From Pseudomonas sp. UBA5706 (GTDB lineage: Bacteria; Pseudomonadota; Gammaproteobacteria; Pseudomonadales; Pseudomonadaceae), in assembly GCF_002419965.1 (NCBI RefSeq), contig NZ_DIHC01000011.1, positions 491 through 64,490 on the forward strand: a DNA stretch of 64,000 nt. The letters run 5' to 3'. The first letter of the stretch is position 1, and the number at the start of each line of letters is the position of its first letter. The notes under the pieces were generated by a model, which saw nothing but the letters and a program-made list of their open reading frames with translations, had not been told where the DNA came from and made no database searches. Of the stretch, positions 26,479 to 35,872 are shown in pieces. The position numbers and the translations under genes are program-made.

Positions 26479-27525
26479 TTATGGTCCTTGCTGATGCACT
26501 GCGGTCTGCATGCCTGCGGTATTCAAGGGTGACCCCAGTGCCGCGCCGAAGAACTCGACAGCCTCGCTGCTAAGACTGCGATGGATGTCTTCACGGTCCA
26601 CACCCATGGCATCGGTGCAAAGCCCGGGCTGCCGGGCGCGCTGCTCGTCATCACAGGGCGCCATGAACACGAAATGCCCCGCACCGGCCAGCAGTTTGAA
26701 GTTCGCCACGTCAGGCAGCTTGCGCGCCAGCGCTTCGGCGTTCTTGTCAATGGCCAGCAATTCATCACCATCGCCGCTGTACAGCAGCACGGGCACATGA
26801 ACATCCGCCAGGGTTTGGCGACCGAACATCAAGCCCAATGGCGCCATCAACATCAATGCACCCACGCGAGAATCGGCCTGCGCATGCAAGTCATCCCGGT
26901 CAGCCAACAGCTCGCCCTGGGTCTTGCAGGCATCGCGGTCCTGAGGACGCTCCAGGCAATACTGACGCAGGCGGTTCAGATCCGGCTGCGCGCCCGCCAG
27001 GATCAGGGCAGTCTCGCCGCCTGCGGAGTAACCGATAACCCCGACCCGCCGCGCGCTGATATAAGGAGACAGCATCGGATCGAGCAATGCGGCACTAATC
27101 GCCTCCGAAATCTGCAGGGGCCTGCCGTAGAGATTACTCAGGCTGCCCAGTCGGCTGTGGTCCAGGTAGTTATCACCGGGGTGAAACACTGCGACGACGA
27201 TAAAGCCTTTGCGTGCCAGCGAGGTCATCAGGTCGTGCTGGGCCAGCGGCGTCCCGGTATTGCCGTGAGAGAGCATCAGCAGCGGAAAACGCCCCATGGC
27301 AATCGCAGCGTCTTCGGTCGCCTCAATGGGATAGCCCTGCACGCGCGTGACGTTGTCCGGGTCGGTGGACGGATAAAAGGCGTAGGCGTGCATGGGCTGC
27401 GAATCCAGCGGGTCGAGGAAGGTCAGCTCGTGAAAGCCTACGCTCCAGCTCGCGAGTTCGCTGGCTTGCACCGAAACCAAGCCGCCGAACAGGCTAAACA
27501 CTATCAGTGCACAAAGACGCATCAT
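26479..27525 (-). CDS. Secreted alpha/beta hydrolase, dienelactone/PAF-acetylhydrolase-like
   Basis: The 348-aa protein has a signal peptide (MMRLCALIVFSLFGGLVSVQA). An oxyanion segment LMLSHGNTG, nucleophile elbow GVIGYSAGGE, an Asp in VLLYSGDGDELL and a His in LAGAGHFVFMAP complete the triad. Such periplasmic esterases are common in pseudomonads; substrates are unknown. Start ATG 27525 (or the adjacent ATG 27522) is chosen for the signal peptide, since the 62 residues in front in the open frame look non-coding. Confidence 0.87.
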   Translation of the reverse strand: MMRLCALIVFSLFGGLVSVQASELASWSVGFHELTFLDPLDSQPMHAYAFYPSTDPDNVTRVQGYPIEATEDAAIAMGRFPLLMLSHGNTGTPLAQHDLMTSLARKGFIVVAVFHPGDNYLDHSRLGSLSNLYGRPLQISEAISAALLDPMLSPYISARRVGVIGYSAGGETALILAGAQPDLNRLRQYCLERPQDRDACKTQGELLADRDDLHAQADSRVGALMLMAPLGLMFGRQTLADVHVPVLLYSGDGDELLAIDKNAEALARKLPDVANFKLLAGAGHFVFMAPCDDEQRARQPGLCTDAMGVDREDIHRSLSSEAVEFFGAALGSPLNTAGMQTAVHQQGP

Positions 27526-27922
27526 CGCAATGCCCCTCACCGTTCCAATCCATGCCCTATTAATCAAACCTGTGGGGTTTGAAGTCCTTGTAAACCCATA
27601 CCTGTCGCTATGTGACCGACGAAAGTCGATAACATTCAGGGAGGTTGTTAGATCATTAGTGCACAAGGCGGGCCAAGCTCGAAAACTCCGAGATCGCAGG
27701 CGGATCTTCAAGGCTAAGGCCGCCGAATTCGCTGCGATGTTACCGCCAGTGAGCCAAGGCTACGCGCAAAGAAACCGCAAAGCCTATCGCCCCGCTGAAC
27801 GCCGGTGTTTAAGGCGGCCAAAACGATGAAAGCCCCGGCCTCCCTCGGCTCGGGGCCTGAGGTGGCGGGGCTTGGGTGATCGAACCTGCGGGCGCCGCCA
27901 GGCTACCGCGTGTCGCGCATGA
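27526..27922. other. Intergenic region, about 400 bp
   Basis: No gene with recognisable features is seen between the hydrolase and azoR. The stretch holds the azoR-side terminator (27832-27856). The T-arm-like GGTTCGATCACCC on the minus strand near 27872 does not fold into a tRNA. Confidence 0.5.
27832..27856 (-). terminator. Hairpin terminator downstream of azoR
   Basis: GCCCCG (27832-27837) pairs with CGGGGC (27851-27856), extended inward by GCC/GGC around a TCCCTC loop. On the minus strand the stem is followed by TTTCATCGTTTT. It lies 66 bp past the azoR stop. The T-run is imperfect. Confidence 0.5.
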
Positions 27923-28528
27923 TTATGCGAACAGGGAGTCGTCGATGTGCTTCTGTGCAGCGCTCAGGGTAGTGGCCCGAGGCTCTTCGCCATAAGCCAG
28001 GCCATGGGCAGAAACGAACTGCAGGTCAGTGACACCGAGAAAGCCGAACAGCACTTTAAGCAGGTCATCGTGACCAGCGCTGGTCGGTTGCCCCGCATGC
28101 AGGCCGCCGGCGGTGGAAACAATGATGACTTTCTTGCCTTGGCAAAGGCCCTGCGGCCCGGTTTCGGTATAGCGGAACGTACGGCCGGCCACCGTGATGC
28201 GATCGATCCAGGCTTTGAGCTGGCTGGGGATGGTGAAGTTATACATCGGCGCACCGATGACCACCACGTCCGCCGCCAGGAATTCTTCCAGGGTTGCTTC
28301 GTTGGTTTGCACTTCCAGTTGCTGAGCCGCATCACGCGCTTCAGCCGGGGTGCTTGCGGCAGCCAGTGTGGCACCGGAGAAGTGGCCCAGAGCATCGTTG
28401 GCCAGATCGCGGTAAACCACCTCAGTGCCCGGCTGTGCGGCGGTGAACGTCTGAACGACGCGGCGGGTCAATTGGCGCGACGCGGAGTGATCGCCAAGAA
28501 TGCTGGAATCGATGTGCAAGAGTTTCAT
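27923..28528 (-). CDS. azoR: FMN-dependent NADH-azoreductase
   Basis: The 201-aa flavodoxin-like enzyme has the FMN phosphate loop KLLHIDSSILGDHSASRQL at the N-terminus, APMYNFTIPSQLKAWIDRI (about residues 93-111) and STAGGLHAG (about 140), all AzoR hallmarks. It reduces azo compounds and quinones with NADH. It is divergent from a LysR gene at 28656, the typical arrangement for regulated AzoR copies. ATG 28528 is set by the conserved N-terminus. Confidence 0.94.
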   Translation of the reverse strand: MKLLHIDSSILGDHSASRQLTRRVVQTFTAAQPGTEVVYRDLANDALGHFSGATLAAASTPAEARDAAQQLEVQTNEATLEEFLAADVVVIGAPMYNFTIPSQLKAWIDRITVAGRTFRYTETGPQGLCQGKKVIIVSTAGGLHAGQPTSAGHDDLLKVLFGFLGVTDLQFVSAHGLAYGEEPRATTLSAAQKHIDDSLFA

Positions 28529-28626
28529 AGGGGTTCCCAAGTGAAAATCGCCATGGGGGCGATCAAGTGGCAATCATCCTACCGTCTGGATCAATAACTG
28601 ATTAGTGGCCGAAAGTGCGATAGTTC

Positions 28627-28642
28627 GTCCTACGTATAGGAC
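28627..28642. promoter_or_regulatory. Palindrome between azoR and lysR
   Basis: GTCCTA (28627-28632) and TAGGAC (28637-28642) form a perfect 6-bp inverted repeat with 4-bp spacer, 13 bp before the LysR start. It is a candidate autoregulatory LysR operator; assignment is inference. Confidence 0.4.
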
Positions 28643-28655
28643 AGTCGGGTGCAAG

Positions 28656-29564
28656 ATGCAGGACCTTAATGATCTTTACTACTTCGCCAAGGTGGTCGAG
28701 TGCGGCGGTTTTGCAGCTGCCGGACGCTCATTGGGCATTCCCAAGTCGCGGCTGTCGCGACGAATCGCCGAGCTGGAAAACCGGCTCAACGCCAGCCTTC
28801 TGCAGCGCACCACTCGCAAGTTGGCGCTTACCGCGGTGGGCGAGCGCTATCTGCAGCATTGTCAGGCGATGCTGCTGGAGGCTGAAATGGCCGACGAAGT
28901 GGTTGCAACGTTGTCGGCCGAGCCCCGTGGACGGTTGCGTATTTCATGCCCGGTGGGCATGACTCACTGGAACCTGAGCAAAGTGGTCACCGACTTTCTC
29001 GCTCGGTATCCGCAGGTACAGCTGGACCTGTTACTGGTCAACCGCCGGGTCGACCTGGTCAACGAGGGCATCGATGTCGCCCTGCGCGTACGGGAAATCG
29101 GTGATGAAGACCCCAGCCTGATCGTGCGTCATCTGGCGCCGGCTGGCGCGGCGCTGGTGGCCTCCCCTGCCTTGATAGCCAACTACGACATCCGTACGCC
29201 CGAAGACCTGAACGCGCTGCCGGTGCTGGGAGCCATCGAGGCTGATCGCAAGGTGCATTTCCATCTGGTGCATGAAGATGGGCGGCGCCAGGAGGTGCTG
29301 CTCGATCCACGGCTGGCCGTGGATGATTTCACCATCCGCAAGGCAGGTGCCCTGGCGGGGCTGGGAATCACCATGTTGCCGATGATGAACTGTCGTGATG
29401 CGCTGGCCGATGGCAGTCTGGTTCGGTTGCTGGCGCAGTGGTCGATGTCTACGGGTAATCTTCAGGCGGCCTATACCCAGCGTCGAGGGGCACTGCCTGC
29501 GGTCAGGGCGTGGCTGGATCACGTGGAGGCGGCGTTTGCTGGGGGTTCGATGTGCTGGGTCTAG
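28656..29564 (+). CDS. LysR-family transcriptional regulator
   Basis: This 302-aa LTTR has an N-terminal wHTH (MQDLNDLYYFAKVVECGGFAA, SLGIPKSRLSRRIAELENRL) and a substrate-binding domain with RVDLVNEGIDVALRVRE, typical of the CrgA/AaeR-like group. ATG 28656 overrides the longer frame from 28605. It is divergent from azoR and probably controls it in response to quinones or electrophiles; that role is inferred from context. Confidence 0.92.
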   Translation: MQDLNDLYYFAKVVECGGFAAAGRSLGIPKSRLSRRIAELENRLNASLLQRTTRKLALTAVGERYLQHCQAMLLEAEMADEVVATLSAEPRGRLRISCPVGMTHWNLSKVVTDFLARYPQVQLDLLLVNRRVDLVNEGIDVALRVREIGDEDPSLIVRHLAPAGAALVASPALIANYDIRTPEDLNALPVLGAIEADRKVHFHLVHEDGRRQEVLLDPRLAVDDFTIRKAGALAGLGITMLPMMNCRDALADGSLVRLLAQWSMSTGNLQAAYTQRRGALPAVRAWLDHVEAAFAGGSMCWV

Positions 29565-29625
29565 GGTGAATGGGCTGACGTTTGCCGTGGGTTCGGGTTT
29601 GCGGTCGCCCAGAGCTGAACGACCG

Positions 29626-30519
29626 TCAAGCCAAACCTTCCCAGATCCGCATCACGCGCTCGCTCTGATTGGCGCGCAGACGGTGCAGCGAGATATCGAA
29701 ACCGATCTGCATTTCGGGCCCACCGGCGATCAGCAATTGCCCTGACGCCAAAGCGTCGCTGACCACCATCTGTGGCAGCCAGGCCAGGCCGCTGCCGCGC
29801 TTGGCCATTTCCAGAATCGCTTCATACGAGTCGGCCTGATAGATCATGCGCAATGCCAGGCGCTGCGGCAGGCGCGCCAGATGCTGGGCCAGCACGCCGC
29901 GCAGCGACAGCGTCGGCGAGAACCCCAGCCATGGAATGCTCGACGCACCGCTGTTCGCGTCGATAGAGAACATCGGCCGCCCTTGCGCGTCGGGGGCGCT
30001 GACCGGGAGCAACTGCTCCTGAGCCAGCACCCGCGAATCGAAGCGCTCGCTGTCGATCAGGATGCGAGTCAGGGGGCTGGAAAAAATCAACTGCAGATCG
30101 ACCTCCCCCGCCATCATTTTCGCAATGGCTTCCTGCGCCCCGCCCGTGACCAGCGACACGGGGAACGCGCCGAACCGCTCGTGCAGCGACTGATACCAGT
30201 CAGGAAAAAACACGCTGGCCAGTGTGCGGCCCGTGGCGATGCGCAGCGGTTCGTCCCGGTTCATGCCAATGTTCTGAAATTGCGCGCGGGCCGCCAGCAG
30301 CAGCGCCATCGATTGACTCGCGGCATCGAGAAACAGCAGCCCGGCCGGCGTCAACGACAAGGGTTGCTTGCGTTCCACCAACGGCGCTCCGACCCAGTCC
30401 TCCAGCGCTCGAATGCGCCTGCCGAACGCCGGATGCGTCACACAACGATTCTCCGCCGCCCTCGACAGACTGCGCGTGCGCGCCAGTTCGATGAAGTCTT
30501 CCAGCCATTCCAGTTGCAT
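29626..30519 (-). CDS. LysR-family transcriptional regulator
   Basis: The 297-aa protein begins MQLEWLEDFIELARTRSLSR, then NRCVTHPAFGRRIRALEDWV, the LTTR recognition region with an unusual H-P-A-F pattern found in the HypT/YjiE-like group. A substrate-binding domain follows. HypT-type proteins respond to hypochlorite or peroxide, but no direct evidence for this exists here. ATG 30519 is chosen from family alignment. The downstream neighbour is the broken ABC-F gene on the same strand; no obvious target is adjacent. Confidence 0.9.
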   Translation of the reverse strand: MQLEWLEDFIELARTRSLSRAAENRCVTHPAFGRRIRALEDWVGAPLVERKQPLSLTPAGLLFLDAASQSMALLLAARAQFQNIGMNRDEPLRIATGRTLASVFFPDWYQSLHERFGAFPVSLVTGGAQEAIAKMMAGEVDLQLIFSSPLTRILIDSERFDSRVLAQEQLLPVSAPDAQGRPMFSIDANSGASSIPWLGFSPTLSLRGVLAQHLARLPQRLALRMIYQADSYEAILEMAKRGSGLAWLPQMVVSDALASGQLLIAGGPEMQIGFDISLHRLRANQSERVMRIWEGLA

Positions 30520-30579
30520 CGGGTGTCCTGTCCAGTATCGTGACCTGAGGCGGCATTTGCGCATAAGGCGCGGGGCTTG

Positions 30580-32220
30580 TCATCGGTCATTGTCGCCAGC
30601 AGCAACCGGCCAGGGCTGCAGCACCCATCCGCTGTCACTCACGTGCAGGCGATGAGTCAACGCCAGACGGTCAAGGAAACAGGCGTCATGGGACACCACC
30701 ACCAGCGCCCCTGCGTACTGACGCAACATGCTCTCAACGGCCTGCAGCGAAACCAGATCCAGGTGGTTGCCCGGTTCATCCAGCAACAACAACCGGGCGG
30801 GCCGATCAGCATACAGCGCACAGGCCAGGGCGGCCTTCAGCCGCTCGCCGCCACTGAGCACAACGCATGGTTGCGTCAGCCTGTGAGCATCGAGACCAAG
30901 ATGCGCCAGGCGCGTGCGCAGTTTGCCTTCACTGACCATTCGGTTGACCTTCAGCAATTGCTCAAGCACCGACTGATTCGGATCAAGGTCACTCTGTCGT
31001 TGATCGAGAAATGCGGTTTGCACCTGCACCGAACACTGGCCCGTCTGCGGGCTGAGCTGACCTGCGAGCACCTGCAGCAGGGTCGACTTGCCTGCGCCGT
31101 TTGCGCCGACCAACCCGATTCGCTGACGAGCGCCGATGAGCAGATCGAGTGTGGCAGTGCTAGGCCCCCCGTGTGGCAGGCGCAGGTCTTTCAAGTCGGC
31201 TACCCGATGGCGGTAAGCAGATTCAGTGACGGGTGAATACAGCGTGATGTCGACGTCCTGTTCAACCCGTTGCGCCGCCTCGCGAACCTGCTGCGTGAAG
31301 GCCTCCAGGGCAACGCTCTGGCGAACGTGCAACTTGCCCAGGCTCTGCTCGCTGCGCGCCTTTTGCCTGCCCAGCTGGATCGGCGCCTGATTGGCCTGGC
31401 GTGCGTTTCGATTACCCTGGGTCTGCCGTCGCTCCTGGCGCTCACGCTGCTGCGCCAGCGCCCGTTCGCCCTGTTTGCGCTGGTGCTTGCGTTGCTCAAC
31501 CAAGCGCTCGGCATCCTCGCGCTCCTGCGCCTTGCACTGCTCGTAGAACGCAAAATTGCCGCCGTAACCCTGCAATCCCAGTGATGAGAGTTCGACGATG
31601 CGGGACATTTGCTGCAGCAGCGCACGGTCGTGGCTGATGACCAGTAGGCCTTTAGGCCACAGGCGCAGTTGCTCCATCAGCGCCTCGCGACCCGCGTAAT
31701 CAAGATGGTTGCTGGGCTCATCGAGAATCAGCATATCCGGCTCCGCGAGCCAGGCGCCCAATAAGGCCACGCGCATGGCTTCACCGCCGCTCAACTCGGT
31801 AGCGGGTCGGTCTAGCGCCAAATGCCCGAGGCCATGAGCTTACAGCAGCATCTGCAACCGTTGGCGAATGTCCCAGCGCTCGCCTACTGCATCGAAATCG
31901 GCAGGATCGACACTGCCTGCTTCGATGCGCTGCAAGGCGTTGAGCATTGAGGCGGCGCCTGCAAGGCCCGCCACGGTCGACGCGCGAGGAAGATCAACCT
32001 GCTGAGCCAGGTAGTACACCGCACCGGCGCGCAGGCAACGTCCGGCACTGGGCTCAAGCTGTCCTGCGAGCAAGCGCGCCAGCAAGCTCTTACCCACGCC
32101 ATTACGCCCAACCAGGCCAGTGGGCTGTTGGTCAAATTGCGCGCAGAGATCGGAGAAGACCAGCCTGCCGTCGGGCAAGGCCAGGGAAACGCTTTGCAGC
32201 GTCAGGTATGCAGTCGTCAT
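30580..32220 (-). pseudogene. ABC-F family ATPase interrupted by a single in-frame TAA
   Basis: The frame encodes 546 codons with two ABC domains. First: LVGRNGVGKSLLARLLAG, signature LSGGEAMRVALL, and LILDEPSNHLD. Second: LVGANGAGKSTLLQVLAG, LSGGERLKAALA and LLLDEPGNHLDL. A linker rich in R, K and Q joins them. After WDIRQRLQMLL a TAA (31840-31842) interrupts; the frame resumes at once with AHGLGHLALDRPATELSGGE. A CAA-to-TAA change explains it. The stop cuts the first domain before its signature, so no active twin-ABC protein is made without readthrough. ABC-F proteins act on ribosomes or in antibiotic protection. ATG 32220 is the start. Confidence 0.88.
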
Positions 32221-32592
32221 ACACGTACTCAAAGGATGCCACGAAACATTCCCCCTGACGTCAGGGAGCCTGAAAACGGGCCGTCGAAACAGGACGGCGG
32301 CATCAATTGCGCATCGGACGAACACCTCATGAGACGTGAGAACGGGCCGGAGTATGGAGCTCTATCGCGATCGGAACAAGCGTCAGGCCATCTTGCTATG
32401 GTCGCTTCCGCAAAATGCTGATGCACGGCAGCGCTGAACAGGCGATGCCGCCGCCCTTCAGGCGCAATGTTGATTTTTGTCATTGCAAAAACCTGCCACT
32501 GGGTTGCAACCTCCGGGGATTCTTCGGCTCAGACTACTTCGATACCGATAAAATCGCGCATCATGGCCGCAGTCAGCTCAAGGGAGATCCTC

Positions 32593-33444
32593 ATGCGCTT
32601 CATATTATTCACTCGTCTTGCCGCCGTTTCCTGGCTGCTGATATGGACCGGGGCGGCGCTGGCCAGCGAAGAAGCGCAGTTGATCCAGTCCATCAACAGC
32701 TACCGCAGCCAGGCGCAACCCTGCGCCAACGTGGTGTCGCAGGAACTCCCTCCGCTGAACGCCGACACGCGCCTGAACCTGCCGGCCAGCGGCGCGGTCG
32801 ATCTGCAACCGATGCTGTCGCGCGCCGCCTATCCGATGGTCTCGGTGCAGGCCATCAGCCTGTCGGGGCCGCGGGATGCGCCATCGGCGATGAAGGCGAT
32901 CCAGGAGAGCTTCTGCCAGGTGGTGCTCAATCCGCAGTTCGTCGACGTGGGCGTGAGCCGCAACGATCGCGACTGGCGCATCGTTCTGGCGCGGCCTTTG
33001 CTGACCGGGGGCTTGGGCAATTCCGACGCCGAGGGCCAGAAAATACTCGGGCTGGTCAACGCTGCTCGCGGTGTGCCTCAGCAATGCGGTGGCCAGGCAT
33101 TCGACGCCGCTTCGCCGCTGACCTGGAACGCCAATCTGGCGAGCGCAGCCGAGGGCCATTCACGCTCGATGGCTAATGCCAACTATTTCGATCACAAGGG
33201 ACGCAACGGCGGTACCCCTGGTGACCGCGCGGAAATGGCCGGCTACATCGGCAAGGCCATCGGCGAGAACATCGCGGCCGGGCAAGACAGCACGCGCAAG
33301 GTGGTCGAAGGCTGGCTGGCCAGTCCCGGGCACTGCGCCAATATCATGAACCCGGCGTTCCATGAATTGGGCGCAGCTTACGCCGTGGACCCGAAAAGCG
33401 ATGCAGGCATCTACTGGACAGCGATGTTCGGCGTGCAGCAGTAG
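32593..33444 (+). CDS. Secreted CAP-domain (SCP-like) protein
   Basis: The 283-aa protein has a signal peptide (MRFILFTRLAAVSWLLIWTGAALA) and a C-terminal CAP domain: LNLVNAARG-like ILGLVNAARGVPQQCG, LASAAEGHSRSMANANYFDHKG, IGENIAAGQDS, and GWLASPGHCANIMNPAFHELGAAY. These are the standard bacterial CAP signatures. The N-terminal half (YRSQAQPCANVVSQELPPLN) looks like a degenerate second copy of the domain start. Function in bacteria is unknown. ATG 32593 follows AAGGGAGATCCTC. Confidence 0.9.
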   Translation: MRFILFTRLAAVSWLLIWTGAALASEEAQLIQSINSYRSQAQPCANVVSQELPPLNADTRLNLPASGAVDLQPMLSRAAYPMVSVQAISLSGPRDAPSAMKAIQESFCQVVLNPQFVDVGVSRNDRDWRIVLARPLLTGGLGNSDAEGQKILGLVNAARGVPQQCGGQAFDAASPLTWNANLASAAEGHSRSMANANYFDHKGRNGGTPGDRAEMAGYIGKAIGENIAAGQDSTRKVVEGWLASPGHCANIMNPAFHELGAAYAVDPKSDAGIYWTAMFGVQQ

Positions 33445-33513
33445 ATCGATTCACGGCACTCCACCGCGATGTGGCAGTCAGTGTCAGGACACCCTATCGG
33501 CCTTGGAGATAAC

Positions 33514-34140
33514 ATGATCACCGTCCACCACCTTAATAACTCACGTTCGCAACGCATCCTCTGGCTTCTTGAAGAACTCGGCGCCCCCTATGAGATCAAG
33601 CGTTATCAACGCGACCCCAAAACCAATCTGGCGCCACCCGAGCTGAAAGCCATTCATCCGCTGGGCAAGTCGCCGGTCATCGAAGACGGTCCTCATGTGC
33701 TGATCGAGTCCGGGGCCATCGTAGACTACCTGATTCGCCGCCACGGCGACGGGCGTCTGCAGCCGGATCCGGCTACCGCCACCTATGACGAATACGTGCA
33801 ATGGCTGCACTTTGCCGAAGGCTCGGCCATGCTGCCGTTGATGCTCAATCTTTATGTCGGGCGGCTGGGTGATGCAGGGGCTCCGCTGCACCCACGCATC
33901 GAGTCAGAGCTGGCCAACTATCTGGGCTACCTGAACACCGCGCTGGGCCTGACGCCTTATCTGCTGGGCGATGAGCTCAGCGGCGCGGACATCCAGATGA
34001 GCTTCATTGGCGAGTTAGCCAGGACGCAGGGCAAGTTGCAGCCGTACCCGAACGTGGCCGCGTGGGTCGAGAGACTTCAGGCGCGCCCGGCTTATCAAAA
34101 GGCGGTGGAAAAAGGCGGAGAGTACGCCTTCGCGAAATGA
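33514..34140 (+). CDS. Glutathione S-transferase
   Basis: The 208-aa protein shows a thioredoxin-like N-terminal domain (ITVHHLNNSRSQRILWLLEELG, PLGKSPVIEDG, LIESGAIVDYLIRRHG) and an all-helical C-terminal domain (LLGDELSGADIQMSFIGELA). The SRSQR region is where the beta-class or tau-like catalytic serine lies. It conjugates or reduces electrophiles with glutathione; the substrate is unknown. ATG 33514 follows TTGGAGATAAC. A strong terminator follows at 34222. Confidence 0.93.
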   Translation: MITVHHLNNSRSQRILWLLEELGAPYEIKRYQRDPKTNLAPPELKAIHPLGKSPVIEDGPHVLIESGAIVDYLIRRHGDGRLQPDPATATYDEYVQWLHFAEGSAMLPLMLNLYVGRLGDAGAPLHPRIESELANYLGYLNTALGLTPYLLGDELSGADIQMSFIGELARTQGKLQPYPNVAAWVERLQARPAYQKAVEKGGEYAFAK

Positions 34141-34221
34141 ATGGCGCCTTGCCTTAAGTGATAGGCAACGCCAGACTTAAGCCTTGTAAGATCAACCTGT
34201 TCAACGCAGGCCAGCTTGTCT

Positions 34222-34252
34222 AAAGGGAAACCGAGCGGTTTCCCTTTGTTTT
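34222..34252 (+). terminator. Strong Rho-independent terminator after GST gene
   Basis: AAAGGGAAACC (34222-34232) pairs perfectly with GGTTTCCCTTT (34237-34247) over a GAGC tetraloop, followed by GTTTT. It ends 28 bp before the next small gene. Confidence 0.88.
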
Positions 34253-34280
34253 GATCCCCGGCCCGTAACGTGACCACAAC

Positions 34281-34682
34281 ATGCTCTCTTGCGCCCTGTC
34301 TACGCTGATCTCTGTCGCCCTCTGCCTTGGTGGGCTGGAAGGGGTGTTTTACCTGGTCGCTCGGTCCCGCAACCAACGGGAGCGGGACCTGGAAAGCAGT
34401 CTGGCGCAACAGTATTTTGCGACGCCGCAAGGCCCGGTAAGTGGCAGCCAGATGCGCGTGGTGAAACGCAGCTGCCAGCTCAGTGGAGCCGGCAATACGC
34501 CGGTGGAGTTGTTCTGGTACTGCGTGGGCCCTGGCCCCTGCTATTTTCTCGCCATGGCGCGAGTGAAAAAAACAGGTTGGCGCGGCACCGAGGTGGCGTG
34601 GACCTTATACCCACTTGGCGTGCAACGCATGCGCGGCGCACTTGCCGGTGATCGCAAGGCAACTGCCTTGGCCTTTGATTAA
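34281..34682 (+). CDS. Hypothetical protein with N-terminal membrane helix
   Basis: This 133-aa protein is not recognised. It has one hydrophobic N-terminal helix (ALSTLISVALCLGGLEGVFYLVA, residues 5-27), then a soluble basic part with VELFWYCVGPGPCYFLAMARV and GTEVAWTLYPLGVQRM that looks like folded protein. No ribosome site is obvious before ATG 34281. It sits between a terminator and the convergent xdhC pseudogene. Confidence 0.55.
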   Translation: MLSCALSTLISVALCLGGLEGVFYLVARSRNQRERDLESSLAQQYFATPQGPVSGSQMRVVKRSCQLSGAGNTPVELFWYCVGPGPCYFLAMARVKKTGWRGTEVAWTLYPLGVQRMRGALAGDRKATALAFD

Positions 34683-34709
34683 TCAGACGCAAACAGCAAG
34701 ACCGTCGCT

Positions 34710-35676
34710 TCAAACGCTCCGGCGTTCAACCCCGTTCCTCACGCGCACAATATCGGCCAGCGCCGCCAGTGCAATCTCCGCAGGTGTCTTGCTGCCCAGT
34801 GCCAGGCCGATGGGTGTATGAATTGGTGCGAGGGTCGCGGTGTCCATGCCGGCAATGCGCTGCAACCGTTCCGTGCGTTTTTCGCTGGTTTTCCGCGAGC
34901 CCATCACCCCGATGTAAAAAGCCTGGCTGCGTACCGCTTCCATCATGGTCAGGTCGTCCAGACGAGGGTCATGGGTCAGCGCCACGACCGCGGTGCCGGA
35001 ATGACAGCCGCCTTCGGCGATGAAACGCGCCGGCAGGATCGGCTCCAGGCGCACATTGCCCAATTGCGCAGCCGGCGGAAACTCTTCCCGTGGCTCAGAT
35101 GATCACCTCGAAATCCAGCGCCACCGCGAACTGCGCGCAGAACAGCGCCACGCTGGAAACTCCGGCGATGATCAAGCGCTGCGCCGCGCCGAAGCGCACC
35201 CGCAAACGCTCGCCACAGCGCTCGACCCGAGGCCCGTCCCGGGTATCGTCGAGCAGTTGCGGATGGGCGAACGGCAATTGCCACTGGCGCACCAGCCGCT
35301 CTCGGCCCAGCAGCGCCGACTCCAACCGACCCAGGTGCTCAAGGGTGCGGGCATCGGCTGGAAGGCGCTCGACCAACACCTCCAGCGCTGCGCCACAGGG
35401 CAGGCGCACTTGCGGCGCGTCACTGCCATCGCCGTAGCGCACCAAGGCATTGGGCTCGGCGAAGCCTCCCGCCACGACCCGCTGGAGAAAATCGTCTTCG
35501 ATGCAGCCGCCGGACAGCGACCCGCAGCTAGCACCGTCGCCTCTGGCGACCAGTAGCGCTCCAGGCGGGCACGGCGATGAGCCAAAACTGGCGATGACGG
35601 TGCATAGCCAGACCGGCAGGCCCACGGCATGCCAGGCGATAGCCAGTTGAATCACTTGAAGATCGAGCGGCTGCAA
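34710..35676 (-). pseudogene. XdhC/CoxI-family protein with a frameshift
   Basis: The N-terminal part (MQPLDLQVIQLAIAWHAVG, GSSPCPPGALLVARGDG, GSLSGGCIEDDF) and the start of the Rossmann domain (AAQRLIIAGVSSVALFCAQF) are intact, but the frame stops at TGA 35095-35097 after LDFEVII. The remainder continues in another frame as EPREEFPPAAQLGNVRLEPI ... GVMGSRKTSEKRTERL to 34710. Loss of one TG from an original TGTGAG at about 35096 explains the shift. XdhC proteins insert sulfurated molybdenum cofactor into xanthine dehydrogenase-type enzymes; none is encoded here. The G-V-S-S-V segment replaces the usual GxGxxG, a further sign of decay or divergence. Confidence 0.82.
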
Positions 35677-35872
35677 GACGTTTCACTCCTTTCATGAAGT
35701 GCCTTCTACATGGAAAGGCAAAAACGGTGCCAGCGGATAACGCGGCGCTGTCGCGAGCGGTGGGTGGATGTCGCTGGCAGATACGCCTGACGTCGCCCAT
35801 TAGCATGATAGTTCGTTGACAAGCGTCGACGGCTCATCAAGTCTTGCCCCATCGCAACTGGCAGAGCACACG

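Noticed and set aside
27865..27890. tRNA-like T-arm GGTTCGATCACCC (minus strand)
   Set aside because: No acceptor or anticodon arm can be paired around it.
28956..29005. Second Hrp-box-like sequence (GGAACC ... CACCGA) inside the LysR gene
   Set aside because: The spacer is 13 bp and the second half lacks CCAC; it is inside coding sequence.
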